Assembly (NCBI GenBank): GCA_903632075.3
Contig: CAHIKZ030000841.1
Coordinates: 155,001-219,000, forward strand
Source: Acanthosepion pharaonis
Taxonomy: Eukaryota; Mollusca; Cephalopoda; Sepiida; Sepiidae
Reading direction: 5' to 3'
DNA: 64,000 bases
Part shown: one piece after another, positions 41,413 through 52,563 of the stretch
Layout: every line of letters starts with the position of its first letter
Numbering within the stretch: the stretch's first letter is position 1
Made by a program: the position numbers and the translations under genes
The notes under the pieces: model-generated
Told to the model about the DNA's origin: nothing
Seen by the model: only the letters and a program-made list of their open reading frames with translations
The model's database searches: none

Positions 41413-41481
<69 letters not shown>
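41100..41481 (+). repeat. TA microsatellite cluster
   Basis: TA tracts at 41100-41122, 41287-41337, about 41349-41403 (interrupted) and 41415-41481. Confidence 0.97.
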
Positions 41482-41485
<4 letters not shown>

Positions 41486-41586
41486 TTCCTTTATACACAC
41501 ACTTACACTGACTTTATTTTTCACACTCTTTGCCGAATTTGTTTTATGCTCTTTCTCTCTTTTTTCTATTTAATTTTTGCAAAACT

Positions 41587-41589
<3 letters not shown>

Positions 41590-41628
<39 letters not shown>

Positions 41629-41695
41629 ACTGTCTCCTTTTCTATGATTCCCATTTCCTCCTCCTCCTCTTCTTCTTCTTCTTCATGAACACTTA
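41590..41695 (+). repeat. (CT)n and (CTC/CTT)n microsatellite
   Basis: About 17 CT units, then CTC/TTC triplets near 41660-41690. Confidence 0.95.
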
Positions 41696-41699
41696 ACTC

Positions 41700-42637
41700 C
41701 TCCCTCCCACTTCTCTCCCCTCGTCTATGCCATAAGCCTTTCTGAAAAATTCTTTCACACAAGTGCGCATAGTATTGTGGGATTAGTATATACAAACCAA
41801 AGAAAAACCGGAAGTTGGCGTTCAGACCGTAACGGAAGGCCCATGCAGTAGCCGGAAGCTACGCCAAAGTTTGCCACAACATGACGGCATTCAGTAGAAA
41901 TTACTCGATGACACGAACCTCCACCGGTGGAAAAATGTTCAGAAGAATCATAAAGTTTTCAATCGTGATCGCCTCTAGAAAAGACGAACGGCTTACAAAA
42001 TTGAAATCATAATAAAATATTATTTCATCGCTCGCCTTGTTTGCAGTGATACCAACACGACTCTCGGTCGCCGTTTCTTTCAAAAAGGTTGAGATCGCTT
42101 CGGATGTTGTTGCTAGGGGCTACCATACACTTTGCGTTTGCTTTTCTCGTTTTTGTTTGGTTTGTTTTTGTTTTCTCCAATGGCTTTTGTTCAGGTGTCT
42201 CTTCTTTCTATCCTTTTAAATGCGCATGTCACCCTCCCCGACTTCCAGGAGAACATGCATAAAATATGGAGAAATAAAAAAAAAACAGTTACAGATTGTG
42301 ACAATCTCTTATTTTCATTTTGATGTTCATGCATAGACAAATACATTTCAAAGTGAAATACTTCCTCTTTGCTATGATAGACATGTCAGTGCTGACAACT
42401 AAAGGGCGCCCGCTGTAGTACGCCACTTTGTAATATTATCTCGAAGACTGTTCATATTATAGAGAGTTTATTTTAATAAAAGGTGGAGTTCGATGCGTTG
42501 CTAGTATTGTATCTTTGAACAATAATCAACTGGGAGCATGGGCGAAATATAATTTAATGTGATTTTTATGCGATATAAATTGGAATCAGGTTGCATTAAA
42601 GAGTTTCCACAGTAAATCGTTAATAGGCTCCAGTTTG
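41700..42637. other. No recognised gene
   Basis: Balanced composition in part (GAAGCTACGCCAAAGTTTGCC near 41855). Open frames such as 42037-42219 have no conserved domain. It could hold an unrecognised exon, but I cannot support one. Confidence 0.35.
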
Positions 42638-42645
42638 TTCTAGGG

Positions 42646-43559
42646 CAGAGGTACCTAACCACCGAGTTGCAGACCGGTACCGGGCCGTAGACCGTTTGGT
42701 AACGGGCCGCAGACCGTTTGGTAACGGGGCGTAGACTGTCTGGTATCGGGCCATAGACCATTTTGTTACCGGGCCGTAGACCGTTTGTTACCGGGCCGTA
42801 GACCGTCTGGTATCGGGCCATAGACCATTTGTTACCGGGCCGTAGACCGTTTGTTACCGGGCCGTAGACCGTCTGGTATCGGGCCATAGACCATTTGTTA
42901 CCGGGCCGTAGACAGTTTGGTATCGGGCCGTAGACCGTCTGGTATCGGGCCATAGACCATTTGTTACCGGGCCGTAGACCGTTTAGAACGTCTGGTACCG
43001 GGCCGTTACCGGGCCGAACCGTTTGGTACCGGGCCGTAGAACATTTGGTTCCGAGCCGTAGACCGTCTGGTATCGGGCCATAGACCATTTGTTACCGGGC
43101 CGTAGACCGTCTGGTATCGGGCCGTAGACCGTCTGGTATCGGGCCATAGATCATTTGTTACCGGGCCGTAGACCGTTTGTTACCGGGCCGTAGACCGTTT
43201 GTTACCGGACCGTAGACCGGTTTGTTACCGGGCCGTAGACCGTCTGGTATCGGTCCATAGACCATTTGTTACCGGGCCGTAGACCGTTTGGTACCGGGCC
43301 GTAGAACATTTGGTTCCGAGCCGTAGACCATCTGGTATCGGGCCATAGACCATTGGTTACCGGGCCGTAGACCGTTTGGTACCGGGCCATAGACCGTTTA
43401 GTAACGGGCCATAGACCAATAATTTTCCATTTTATTGATTATCACGGTCTTGTTTATGGTATCCTTTTATGTGCGTGATCGCTACGTACCACCATGCCCT
43501 GGCCATGGAAAAACTGACTTGCATGATTCCGGTCCATGGGGAAAAATTGGGGACTGCTG
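42646..43559 (+). mobile_element. hAT-type non-autonomous element with an internal 22-bp minisatellite
   Basis: The left end is CAGAGGTACCTAACCACC and the inverted right end is CAGCAGTCCCCAATTTTT. Flanks TTCTAGGG (42638-42645) and TTCTTGGG (43560-43567) form an 8-bp target duplication with one difference, as hAT elements make. The subterminal GACCGGTACCGGGCCGTAG and the right-hand GGTCCATGGGGAAAAATTGG resemble hAT elements known in vertebrates. From about 42675 to 43410 the subterminal sequence is expanded into 22-bp units (GTTACCGGGCCGTAGACCGTTT and variants) with a partly regular 66-bp pattern. The 195-residue minus frame (repeats of YGPVTNGLRPGNKWSMARYQ) arises because 66 is divisible by three. 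Confidence 0.9.
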
Positions 43560-43959
43560 TTCTTGGGTACGCTTTTTTTTTTCTAAAACTTAAATTTTGT
43601 CGTTATCTTCTGTCTTCCTAATTATTGTGCTTTGATTGATATCTCTCCTTTATCGTGCATTGTTTTTATGTGTAAGACCTTGTAAACTCTTGCGTCTTAG
43701 GGGCTTTATTGCCTTACTTATGGTGAAATGATTTAAAAAAAGCATAAACAAGACCAATATCTCCCGATAGGCTTAAGTTAAAAACAGTATATAGACTCAA
43801 GTATACGTCTACTTAATATACTTAACTATTAACACGTCCTAAAGACGCGAGTATAAATACAGCCTATAGAAGATGATCCCTCGATCTATACAATTTTAAC
43901 CTGTTCAAGTCTAGAATTAACCGTTGCCTTTCCCACATAAAGTGTGCCTCTTAATTTGT

Positions 43960-44574
43960 ATATACCTCGAGTGGCTCTTGGGTTCTGTACAGGGTGAATA
44001 TCATTGCAAACAAAGATCACTATTGTCTGATGCAGAACGGAGTTTGAGGTGTTTAATGATGAGCAATTTCGTTTTCCCCAGGGATTTTTTTCTCTCCACA
44101 TTGTTGTAAACAAATACTTTTCATCGCTTGTGTAGAGAAATAAGCTGAGAATAACAGTGAAGATGCGTTGGATGGATTTATTTCATGTTAAATTGCAGTA
44201 CAATAAAAACATGGAAGGGATTCGCGTATCCAGATATTTAGAAAATACATTACGACACTAAATATGAAACCAGTGGAGTATTTCGGCGATATCCCATCTC
44301 TTGTGACCTGGATTTGTTTTTAGTCAGTTTCGATCTGGTTGCCATCTATGACTGGATGCCTGCTGCAAGCTTTTCGTGCTTCCGGATAAATAGTTCCCTT
44401 TCTGCACCTAGGGAACCAATTACCAACTGTACTTTCAGCTACGGCACCATCAACATAAACGGCACATATAAGTTTTTTACTGTTTGAACAGCGTATGGTC
44501 CCTCCCCGGAAATAAAACACTGTCAAATGATGAAAATGCATTTCACGTTCTTCCATTTTTCGTTTTATACGCAA
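43960..44574 (-). pseudogene. Mariner transposase, N-terminal half, frameshifted
   Basis: The minus frame from 44574 reads REMHFHHLTVFYFRGG, KKLICAVYVDGAVAESTVGN and WFPRCRKG, the mariner/SETMAR-type N-terminal helix-turn-helix (F..G......I...YG....S...NWF.RFR.G). Further down, after several frameshifts, TSDEKYLFTTMW and REKNPWGKRN match the GDEKW..Y.N..RK..W catalytic block with the first Asp. The similarity ends near 43985 at a CTCGAGTGGCTCTTGGG motif that also marks other repeat edges. The C-terminal half is lost. Confidence 0.85.
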
Positions 44575-44869
44575 AAACTTTTATTTTTCAAAATCTATAG
44601 ACCGCGTTGAAACGTTACCTTATCTATGTACACGTTTCATAAATTCCAATCACGTGTGAAACGAACTCTCATGTTCCAATGTCACCGAAAATTCTGCAAA
44701 CTTTTGTTTGAACCCAATGTATTGAAAACGTCAGACTGATTAACTTAACGGCATAGCAACACTTACATGGGTCATATAAGGTCAAATATAATTATTAGAA
44801 GAAAGAATCACGTTTAATTAACAGGAAGATACGTGATCCATTTTGGAGTGTTTCTCTTAAATATTTCAT

Positions 44870-45300
44870 ACCCCAAACAAGGTAATAAAGCCACTCAGAC
44901 GCAAGTGGTTATTGAGTGAGAAAGAATAAGAAAAAGAAGGACATTATGAAGGACCGAGAACAATAAAAGAAGAGGTATCAAGAAGAGAGTAGATAACGAT
45001 TGACATTATATTTCAGTTTTTGAAGATCAACGTTGACTGGGAAGCAAGAAGCCGGAAGAGAGTTTCACAAGGGAGAAGTGCGATAGAAGAAACTGTTAAC
45101 ATAGAACTTACGGTTGCATCTAGCCATTTCAACTATCAAATGTTGAGACATTTCCGCCAATCTAGTACTGCGCCTAAATTTATAAAGTCTAGGTTCCATC
45201 GATCAAAGTTCATTCGAAGAATTGCCCTGAAAGTATTTCTAGAAAAGGTTCAGAGAAGCTATGCTCCGACGGCGGAAAAGAGACTGGAGTCGAAATGCCA
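44870..45300 (+). repeat. Dispersed repeat, family with 56530-56880 and 57490-57715
   Basis: Begins ACAAGGTAATAAAGCCACTC and contains ACTTACGGTTGCATCTAGCC and CGCCAATCTAGTACTGCGCC. The frame from 45020 gives IEETVNIELTVASSHFN. The copy at 56661 gives REETISIELTVTSSHFN in the matching frame. I do not know this sequence. Similarity at nucleotide level is just as strong, so coding is unproven. Confidence 0.75.
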
Positions 45301-45309
45301 GTTCTGGAC

Positions 45310-46015
45310 GCAATAACATTTTTAACATCCAAATGTTAGTTCATAGATTTAAAGTACAGTGACAGAATATGTTTTTCCCGTATGTAGTGGGCTTCAGTGC
45401 ATAATCGATGTTGTTTTCCTTCAGGCCGCATACAGCAAGACTTTGGACCTTGGTTGATCAGTTTTTCCCAACCCACTATCTTCAGCTGAAGCCATCGTCT
45501 CCTTTCTCGATCGGTGCAAAACATTTCGATGAGGGAGACTTTCTTTAATGAAAACCACATTCAAGAGTTCATCGAAAAATTCTTCCGGTAAAAACTTGCG
45601 CAATCTTACGGAAAAGTTATCGAAGAATTGCCTGATAAGCGACAAGTCATTGCAAAATACAGCAAGAAAAACGAAAACCATTTATGACTCTAGTTTCCAC
45701 CAGAAAAAAGGTTTTCTCAACAAGGGTGAAATACCGCAGGGGATTTCATTTTTTTTTCTTATTGACTGTAATCTATCTCAAAACAAAAATACCCTTGCAA
45801 TCTTTTGAAATTTTTATTTATTGAAATATGTTTTATTTATTTAAAAATTAGTTGTGAAGTAAACCAAAACATTATCTATTGCTGTTAAACCTGTAAAAAT
45901 ACTCATATTCATATTAATATATATTTACTAATATAAAAAAAGGAAGATTTTCGATAATATATTTACAGGAATTACTCGATTCATGCGTTTTCGATTAGTA
46001 CACTAAATTTAATTT
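45310..46015. other. No recognised gene
   Basis: Overlapping frames on both strands at 45336-45808 show no conserved motif. An AAAGGTTTTCTCAACAAGG block and AT-rich sequence follow. Confidence 0.4.
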
Positions 46016-46021
46016 AAATAA

Positions 46022-46581
46022 TGTTTTGGTTGACAATTACAGCCAATATTATAACACGACCACCTCCTTGTTGCTTTCTTTTAGCCACAGTCATGTCTGA
46101 ATTAGATAAAATCCAACCTTTGACTCATCCGTCAGGTCCATCATATATCACTTGTGATCTATCCCTAAAAATTATTTTAGAAAATTCAATTTTCATGTAT
46201 TTCTTGGTCCAATTTTGAAACTTTAAAATATTTGCTTTAGTTTGCCTTGGAGATTTTTTACACATGCCAGTTCACAAATTATTCTACACCTTTTGTCCTT
46301 TTTGACTCCTTCAATTCCAGATTTTTTAAAGATCTGAACTCTGGTCAAAAGTGGTTGTTTCTCTGTAACTCGCTTTAATTTACGTTCATCTCGAGGAAGC
46401 AAGTTCTTAAAGTCTTTTCATTTGCTTCGAGGTCTCAACTTATTTATATTTTTACAGCCTTCTTTATTGTTTGATGATCTCTGCAAGGCTCTTTTGATAT
46501 CTCTAATGTGGACTTTCTATCACTCAATAACTTTATTATTTTTTGTTTTTCAGCAGTTGTTAGATCCTTTTGTTTATCCAT
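46022..46581 (-). pseudogene. Tc1-like transposase, N-terminal two thirds
   Basis: The minus strand starts at ATG 46581: MDKQKDLTTAEKQKIIKLL, then STLEISKEPCRDHQTIKKA, the first helix-turn-helix. The second DNA-binding part follows with LPRDERKLKRVTEKQPLLT and KSGIEGVKKDKRCRII. In a shifted frame WTKKYMKIEFSKIIFRDR contains the first catalytic Asp (usually FTDE). Next come IYDGPDG, a stop in place of Trp, VKGWILS and KRKQQGGGRVIILAVIV. The remaining catalytic region is missing. Several stops and frameshifts make this clearly dead. Confidence 0.9.
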
Positions 46582-46854
46582 GTTTTAACATATATTATAG
46601 ACAAAGAGAAAAAATAGTTTTTATTATATTTCAGAGGTCTCAAGCTAATATTAGTTTAATCTGCATAATGAATTCTGTCAGTTCATTTTCGTAAATTCCA
46701 AATATCTCAAAAAGTAACCATTAAAAATGGCAAGAAATTTAATTAAACATTTTACTAAAGGTGAAAATGGATGAGTTTAAATTTTTCCAAATATTGGCTG
46801 GAAAGTTTTCGAGTTATTGAGGTCTATTTGATTTCAGACAAGTTGTATGTGTAT

Positions 46855-46863
46855 ATATACATA

Positions 46864-46936
<73 letters not shown>

Positions 46937-46964
46937 ATGTATCTGTGTGTGTGTGTGTGTGCGT
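46855..46964 (+). repeat. (TA)n-(TG)n microsatellite
   Basis: TA tract 46866-46901, then TG units to about 46963 with one interruption. Confidence 0.97.
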
Positions 46965-47034
46965 AAGTTATTTTCAGATAGAGTGTATTTGTAAAGGAAC
47001 AAAATAAATGTAAAGTCAAAAGGAAAAACTCTTT

Positions 47035-47079
47035 TTAGCCGACGCGTTTTGTCCTCAGAGGATGAAACGCGTCGGCTAA
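47035..47079. repeat. Perfect 15-bp palindromic hairpin
   Basis: TTAGCCGACGCGTTT at 47035-47049 pairs exactly with AAACGCGTCGGCTAA at 47065-47079. The 15-base loop contains CCTCAGAGG. The GATGAAACGCGTC part recalls the 3' half of the hammerhead-like cores, as if two halves were fused head to head. Confidence 0.85.
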
Positions 47080-47102
47080 GAATAGTTGTTCCTCTTGCCT
47101 TC

Positions 47103-47119
47103 TTATACACACACACACA

Positions 47120-47181
<62 letters not shown>

Positions 47182-47182
47182 C
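47103..47182 (+). repeat. (CA)n-(TA)n-(GA)n microsatellite
   Basis: CA, TA and GA tracts in succession, the same order as at 3552-3637. Confidence 0.97.
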
Positions 47183-47189
47183 TTCATTA

Positions 47190-47760
47190 TAGACGACAGA
47201 CAAGGTACTGGGATTAAGCATTTCATATGTTTTCTTTTCTGAACACAGTGCGTGTAGAAATTGTCCAAATATTCTGAGCGCTTTTGGCTCTCCCTTTAGC
47301 CATTATCAAGGATGATTTTAATTTCAAATTCCTGTATGGGTTGTGTGTTAACACATTGTGGCCATGTTCGTAGTTAATATTATTGAATGTTGGCCTTTTC
47401 TTTTTTTATTAAGGCTTCCATTATTTTTTTTATCTTTTTACAGGTCGATGAGGTTATTATATTTGTGTTTTCTACTAGTATGTTTTAGATGGACTCTGGT
47501 AAGTTTGTGTGTGTGTTTAAATGGGTTCTACTAGAGCTGTGGTCAGATAGGTATGGCGTAAAGCGTCTCTATAGGCATGTAGTAGTGTGATTTTTTGTGA
47601 GTTCGGTTTTATCTGGAACACAGTTCCTTAAGGAGCATTTCTGTCCAGAAAAGAAAACATTTGTTCGAACACAAGAAAAATCAGTTAAAAAGCTTAATCG
47701 CAGTACCTTGTTGTCGTCTTTAATGAAACATGTTCAAAAGAGGGATTGCTGCCTAAATAC
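47190..47760 (+). repeat. Family X repeat, longest copy
   Basis: Order: AGACAAGGTACTGGGATTAA, GAAATTGTCCAAATATTCTG, CCATTATCAAGGATGATTTT (47300), TTATTGAATGTTGGCC, ATAGGCATGTAGTAGTGTG, then ACACAAGAAAAATCAGTTAA and AAATACACAATATA into the next TA tract. No protein is encoded. Confidence 0.8.
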
Positions 47761-47764
<4 letters not shown>

Positions 47765-47853
<89 letters not shown>

Positions 47854-47867
47854 GCGTGTGCGTGTGC
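47765..47867 (+). repeat. (TA)n-(TG)n microsatellite
   Basis: About 22 TA units then about 20 TG units ending in CGTGTG variants. Confidence 0.98.
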
Positions 47868-48384
47868 AGATATTTAGAAAAATAGGAAAGAACACGTTAA
47901 TCCGATGTTCTTTAGTATTTTTGTTTTTATTTAAAAAAATAAAAAAAACAGTGCACCATACAGAAGTAGAGCTTAAATTATAATTATTTTTTACAAAATA
48001 TGATTCCTTCGCTACATAAGAGTTCTCATGTTTCAAAAATAAGAGCCGTTGATAGTCCAAGGTAGAACCAATAAAGACGAACTCGAACACAGGTATTGAA
48101 TAACACAGATATATTACAAACAGGAATATATACAGAGAAGTAGAAGTGTTAGTACGAACAATCAGGTTTAGTAGGGAGAACAATGTAGTTGCGACCAGTA
48201 TCACTATTCCAATGTCTTGTAGTAATTGTCTGAACGCGACTCTGTTTCGGACTGCCTCTGACTCGACTCTTGACTCGACTTGAACTACTGACTGACTCTA
48301 CTGACTCCTCGCCTACTCCTGAGGCGCAGTATTTATTAAGTATGGAATAGTCCATTATTATTATTATGGGTACGATCCCATAAC
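47868..48384. other. No recognised gene
   Basis: Includes a pyrimidine/purine-patterned stretch (GACTCGACTTGAACTACTGACTGACT-type, 48230-48310) made of short GACT repeats. No gene seen. Confidence 0.4.
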
Positions 48385-48905
48385 ACTCTTAAACCTTATT
48401 TCGCCATCCATTTATTTAAATCTATTCTTCTTCTATGTGCTGTATGTATGCAGGACGTAGGCGATCATGGCTCTCCACAACTACCTGTCCCTGGCTGCTC
48501 TTAATAAACTTTGCTTTCCTGTTACTTCTCCTAGACCTTTTTCCGCCATTCTTTTTCTCAGGCTCATTAAGTATGTCATGGGTTGTCTTTCTCTGCCCGC
48601 CTTGCCCTCTATCTGTCCTGTGAGTATTAGATTTTCCGAACCCTCCTTCCTTATTATATGCCCCAGAAGCTTCAGCTGCTTCTTCCTGGTGTTAAGTATT
48701 GCTTCCATTTTATCAAAACTGTTCGGTCCACGGCATCCTCAGCATCTTACTGTAGAACCACATTTCTGTTGTTTCAACCCTTCTCTTCATTTTTGAGGAA
48801 ATCCTGCAGAACTCGCTGCCATATAGGAGGACGGATATTATGTAGCGGTTTAGTACTCTTTTTCTTAGTCTAATACCGATATTTCCACAGTGCAATGCTT
48901 CTACA
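48385..48905 (-). pseudogene. LINE C-terminus with 3' end
   Basis: The minus strand reads IGIRLRKRVLNRYIISVLLY, GSE, then EMWFYSKMLRMPWTEQ in one frame. It continues in another frame with RKKQLKLLGHIIRKEGSENL, GQIEGKAGRERQ, LLRAARDR and finally LWRAMIAYVLHTYST with a stop. A short 3' region containing GAAGAAGAATAG and GGCGAAATAAGGTTTAAGAG follows. This is the same end that is tandemly repeated at 28630-29100. One frameshift lies near 48710. Confidence 0.9.
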
Positions 48906-50429
48906 ATAACCTTATAGGGAATGAGGGTAAGGGATGTCAGCTAATCTCCGAGAAGCCTTTTGTGATCCCACCTTCTCCCAGTGGGTCCTCCTAACGGAGG
49001 AAACTTGTCTCGGAGTCTAGGCTGCCCACTCAAATATATTTCCAACCCAAGGGGAGGTTCCGCTGTTTTGATTACGCAGCAACAACCATATTTAGGCAGC
49101 CTCTACCTTAAGTGGCTCTTCAATATTTCTAGCTTGCTTTATTTGATAATAATGCAAGTTAGAATCATGATGTCGAGCAGAAAAATAAAGAATAAGTTTA
49201 GTTATGAACAACACAAAGAAAAGAAGAATTTATGGAAAAGCAAAAAAAATTCCATCAAATTTTTACGCTGGAAAGGAAGAGAAAGCGCTCCACGCATGCG
49301 CAGACGAGACGTGACTGTACCCACCGTTGACCCGACAGGAAGACGCAGAGGAGGTCCAAGCACATTTTTCACTTGAAAATGAATTGTTTCGAATAAATGA
49401 ATTGTTATTCTGACTATAATTTGCATTGTTATTTCGATATTGCACTGTTAGCGACGATCATGTGAAGTGCATATACGATTTCCTGTGTGCTTGCAATGGT
49501 TTTACTTGTTTGTTTTTTTTGTTTCTTTACTAAAGACTTTTTTCATGTGTCAAGAGGTGCGTAAGGCCTTGCATGCAAAGTCGAATCATCAGAGAGACTT
49601 CAGATTAAGGCTGAGATGTTTAGCATTGTTTTTTTTTTAAAGGCATGATTCCAATTCTCCCTCGACTAGCAGACATGTATGGGCTTTATTAGTCTGAATC
49701 GCTTACATTTATCCGTATGTATTGAACATCAAATTAATATATATATATATATTTTACAATCGCTCAACCGATACAAGGCCCAAGAGCCACTTAAGGTAGA
49801 GGTTTATTAAATATGATTGTTGCTGGATATTCAAAGCAGCAGCAAAGTTTAGATTGGAAACGTTTTTATTTGCATTGTAGCTGTCTTGTTGTCAGCAGGT
49901 ATGGCCACATCAGTAAACTAGCATTCATTTTTCAGTTATTATATTGTTATCGTACTAATTCAGCTATTAGTATTTAACCAATCGGATTTTAAATGACACC
50001 AAGTGATTCTGTTCATCAAATTGCATAATAATCTATATGAAATTGGAAATTAACAAAATGCATTAAAACAACCATCGTAGGGCCACTAATGCAATTATTA
50101 GTACTGCATTTTAATTGACAACATATTATCATTATTATTATTATTGTTATATTTCACACGTTTTCGTTTCCGATCGGAGATCTTGCATTAAGCGTGTTCT
50201 CTTTTATTGTCGGACGATCTCAAGCAGAGAGTGCGTTTCGCGGTTATATTTACATTTCCAAGCAACGAAGACTTCTGAAGCGATGGGATACTGTGCTTTA
50301 TTTGGATTTTCTATATTTGGATTTTCTCCGCATTTGGTGTTATAGACACCAACGCCCCAACGATAACAGGGGACATAAATTATTGCTTTGATCGTGATAT
50401 TATACTTGCCAAATAGTAATCTTTTCCTC
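48906..50429. other. No gene recognised; inverted 44-bp arms at 49079-49122 and 49786-49830
   Basis: CAGCAACAACCATATTTAGG and CTCTACCTTAAGTGGCTCTT on the left match the reverse complement on the right. The CTCTACCT..AGTGGCTCTTGGG end also occurs at 43963, 52614 and 60209, so it is probably an element terminus. The interior (about 660 bp) has no recognised coding sequence. Confidence 0.6.
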
Positions 50430-50828
50430 TACAGCTAAACAACTTTTTGTGATATTCTGATAGCTTGCTTTTTATATAGAGTAATGTTTTCTACGATAGT
50501 TAAGGTCATTTTTGTGATGTTCTGATAACTTGCTTTTTTATATTCAGTAAAGTTTTCAGCTACTGCTAAACTATTTTTTGTAATATTCCGATAGCTTACT
50601 TTTTATATGCATTAATTTTTCTGCTATAGTGCTTTTTATAGTGTTCAGATTGCTTGCTTTTTATATACAGTAATGGTTTCTGCAACAGTTAAAGTCCTTT
50701 ATGTGATGTTGTGACAGCTTGTTTTTATATATAGCAATGTTTTTTTTACTTCAGCTAATGTCATTTTTGTGATGTTCAGATAGCTTGCTTTTTATATGCA
50801 GTGATTCTTACTACTACATCTAAAGTGC
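50430..50828 (+). repeat. 60-70 bp minisatellite, about six units, interrupted by LTR-beta
   Basis: Units contain TTTTTGTGATRTTCTGATAG, CTTGCTTTTTATAT, AGTAATGTTTTCT, AGTTAAAGTC. The sequence after LTR-beta (51295-51330, CAGTTTTTTGTAATGAACTGATAGC) resumes the unit. Confidence 0.8.
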
Positions 50829-51289
50829 TGTTGTAGCATACCTACGAACGATAATGGGTATATCCCCATTTATATAAATACAGTAGTAAATACTGTATGT
50901 TGGTCTGCAGTTGGAGATTCGTCTCCAGTTGTGCTGGTCAAACTCACAGCCCCCCCGGGAAGAGATGATCCTTTGTCGAGGCTATGTCGAAGGACAGAGT
51001 CTCGTCTCGAGGAACAGCTACCTAACTACGTTTTATGCGGGGTCTACGGCGAATTTTGGGCCGAGCCCACATTAAATTCGGCCTAGTGCCACATCTGATC
51101 GCGTGGAGCGGTTGATAGATATCCTGCAGAATCCTTGTGGAATTCACTTGACTCACTTCCAGCAGTTCACTACTACTTCTACGCGCCGCTGGCGAATCTT
51201 GTTCGTGTTGTTCGTACCCTGAGTATTATCGTTCATTACCAACCTTCGTTTAATTATTCTATTCAGTAACCCCTCCCTAGGTTAAATCA
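50829..51289 (+). mobile_element. Solo LTR, family LTR-beta, 461 bp
   Basis: Starts TGTTGTAGCATACCTACG and ends CCTAGGTTAAATCA, flanked by a perfect 5-bp duplication AGTGC (50824-50828 and 51290-51294). It shares with 33527-34004 the ATACAGTA/TACTGTAT inverted repeat, the GGAGATTCGTCTCC hairpin, CACATTAAATTCGGC and TACGCGCCGCTGGCGAATCT. Confidence 0.92.
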
Positions 51290-51629
51290 AGTGCATTTAC
51301 AGTTTTTTGTAATGAACTGATAGCTTTCATTAAACATGACAGGCTTACATACATTAAATACCTTTTCCCTGAATATGCATTGCTGTAATGGGGACGCATC
51401 TAAAATACCCGTGCGTGTTTTATTCTGTCAAATACGTTACATAAACACTGATTCTAACTGAATAACTCCCGTGACAGTTAAGAACGTGTATAGTATTTTA
51501 CAGTTACAACATCCTTGGTAGGTTGATAGTTGTGAGTCGGTATATTGTTTCACTGCTTAGATACCGTTCTTTTTTCGGTTAGTCATCGTGATATGGTAGT
51601 GATAAGATATACCTGAAATATAACCAAGC

Positions 51630-51815
51630 GTAAATTTAAACTGGAGTCATGTAGAAGAGAGGTTCTGGAAAACCTGGCCCTCACGGTGCGTATTGAGGAT
51701 AAGAGGGATAAAGCAAGGATCAAGTCACTTAGATGACGAGCTTGCGTAAAGAGAAAGAAAAAAACTAATAACAACACGAGATAGGAAGTTGTGGAGAGCC
51801 ATGAATATACATAGA
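51630..51815 (+). pseudogene. LINE C-terminal fragment
   Basis: REVLENLALTVRIEDKRDKA and, after an insertion, RKLWRAM correspond to KEGSENL.LTG.IEGK...R and KLWRAM in the other LINE ends. No 3' region is visible after it. Confidence 0.75.
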
Positions 51816-52182
51816 AAGAGAATAATATACAAGCAACCACAGATATCATTCGAACATCGTTTAACGCAGAGGTATCTTTAATAACAACTTGCGATTTCCT
51901 ACTCATGTTAATAAAATAACCTCTATAATAATAATCTCTATGCGCCCCCTGCTAACCAATATTTTTTCCTTGAGTTTTAACGAATCAGCTGTCGTTCTCT
52001 CAATGTAATATTACCGCGAATTTCTATTGGGAATAATGTTCACTCCAGATCCCAAGTGGTACTCGGATATTCTTACTATCGCTAAATATTCTGTAAAAAT
52101 TCTCTATTTCTTGTACCACATCTGGAGATATCTGACACTTACTGTTACGTTCTTTCTTTGAAAGAGTCAAACCTGTCCAAAA

Positions 52183-52563
52183 ATGGAGTTTTCTGTCATA
52201 TTTAAGCTAGAGCTGCACAGTCCCCCTATCCAGCCTTTACGTGGCCTTTTGGGTGATGAATTATTTTTCACTACGTATTCTCTCCACTCTGGCAACAGTC
52301 GAAACGTTTCAAGCGTTTCGTTATTGTATTTCTATTTCCAAGACAAATATTCAGGCGAGCTAGATTCCTTAGATCCAAAAACTCAGACCTTCACAACTAA
52401 TGCTAGGTACTCAGGATCAATTTATCCACATGTCCTTCGTATTCCATTTGAAAGGATGAAGTTTCACATAAACAGCTCCCCCAGAAATATGATTTTGTGG
52501 AATAAACTTCACGATAAGTACAATCTAAATCCCTTCATGTTTAGGTTCAAGATATTGTCATAA
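52183..52563 (+). pseudogene. Jockey-like LINE C-terminal domain, uninterrupted 126 codons
   Basis: RNVSSVSLLYFYFQDKYSGE, LDSLDPKTQTFTTNARYSGS, YPHVLRIPFERMKF, PRNMILWNKLHDKYNLNPF and FRFKILS follow the family pattern R.VSSLSLFYRYF.G.CS.EL..L.P, TR.S, HP..L..P..RT..F..SF.PRT..LWN.LP...FP..YNL..FK. It is the best-preserved protein-like stretch here, but it is only the end of a LINE protein, has no RT core, and the first 40 residues may be unrelated sequence. The frame ends in a stop at the expected place. Confidence 0.82.

Noticed and set aside
42501..43088. 195-codon minus-strand frame with YGPVTNGLRPGNK repeats
   Set aside because: It is the 22/66-bp minisatellite inside the hAT-type element, open because 66 is a multiple of three.
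45336..45808. Overlapping frames on both strands as a possible host gene exon
   Set aside because: No conserved domain, unconvincing codon pattern, no clear splice signals, and antisense frames are equally open.
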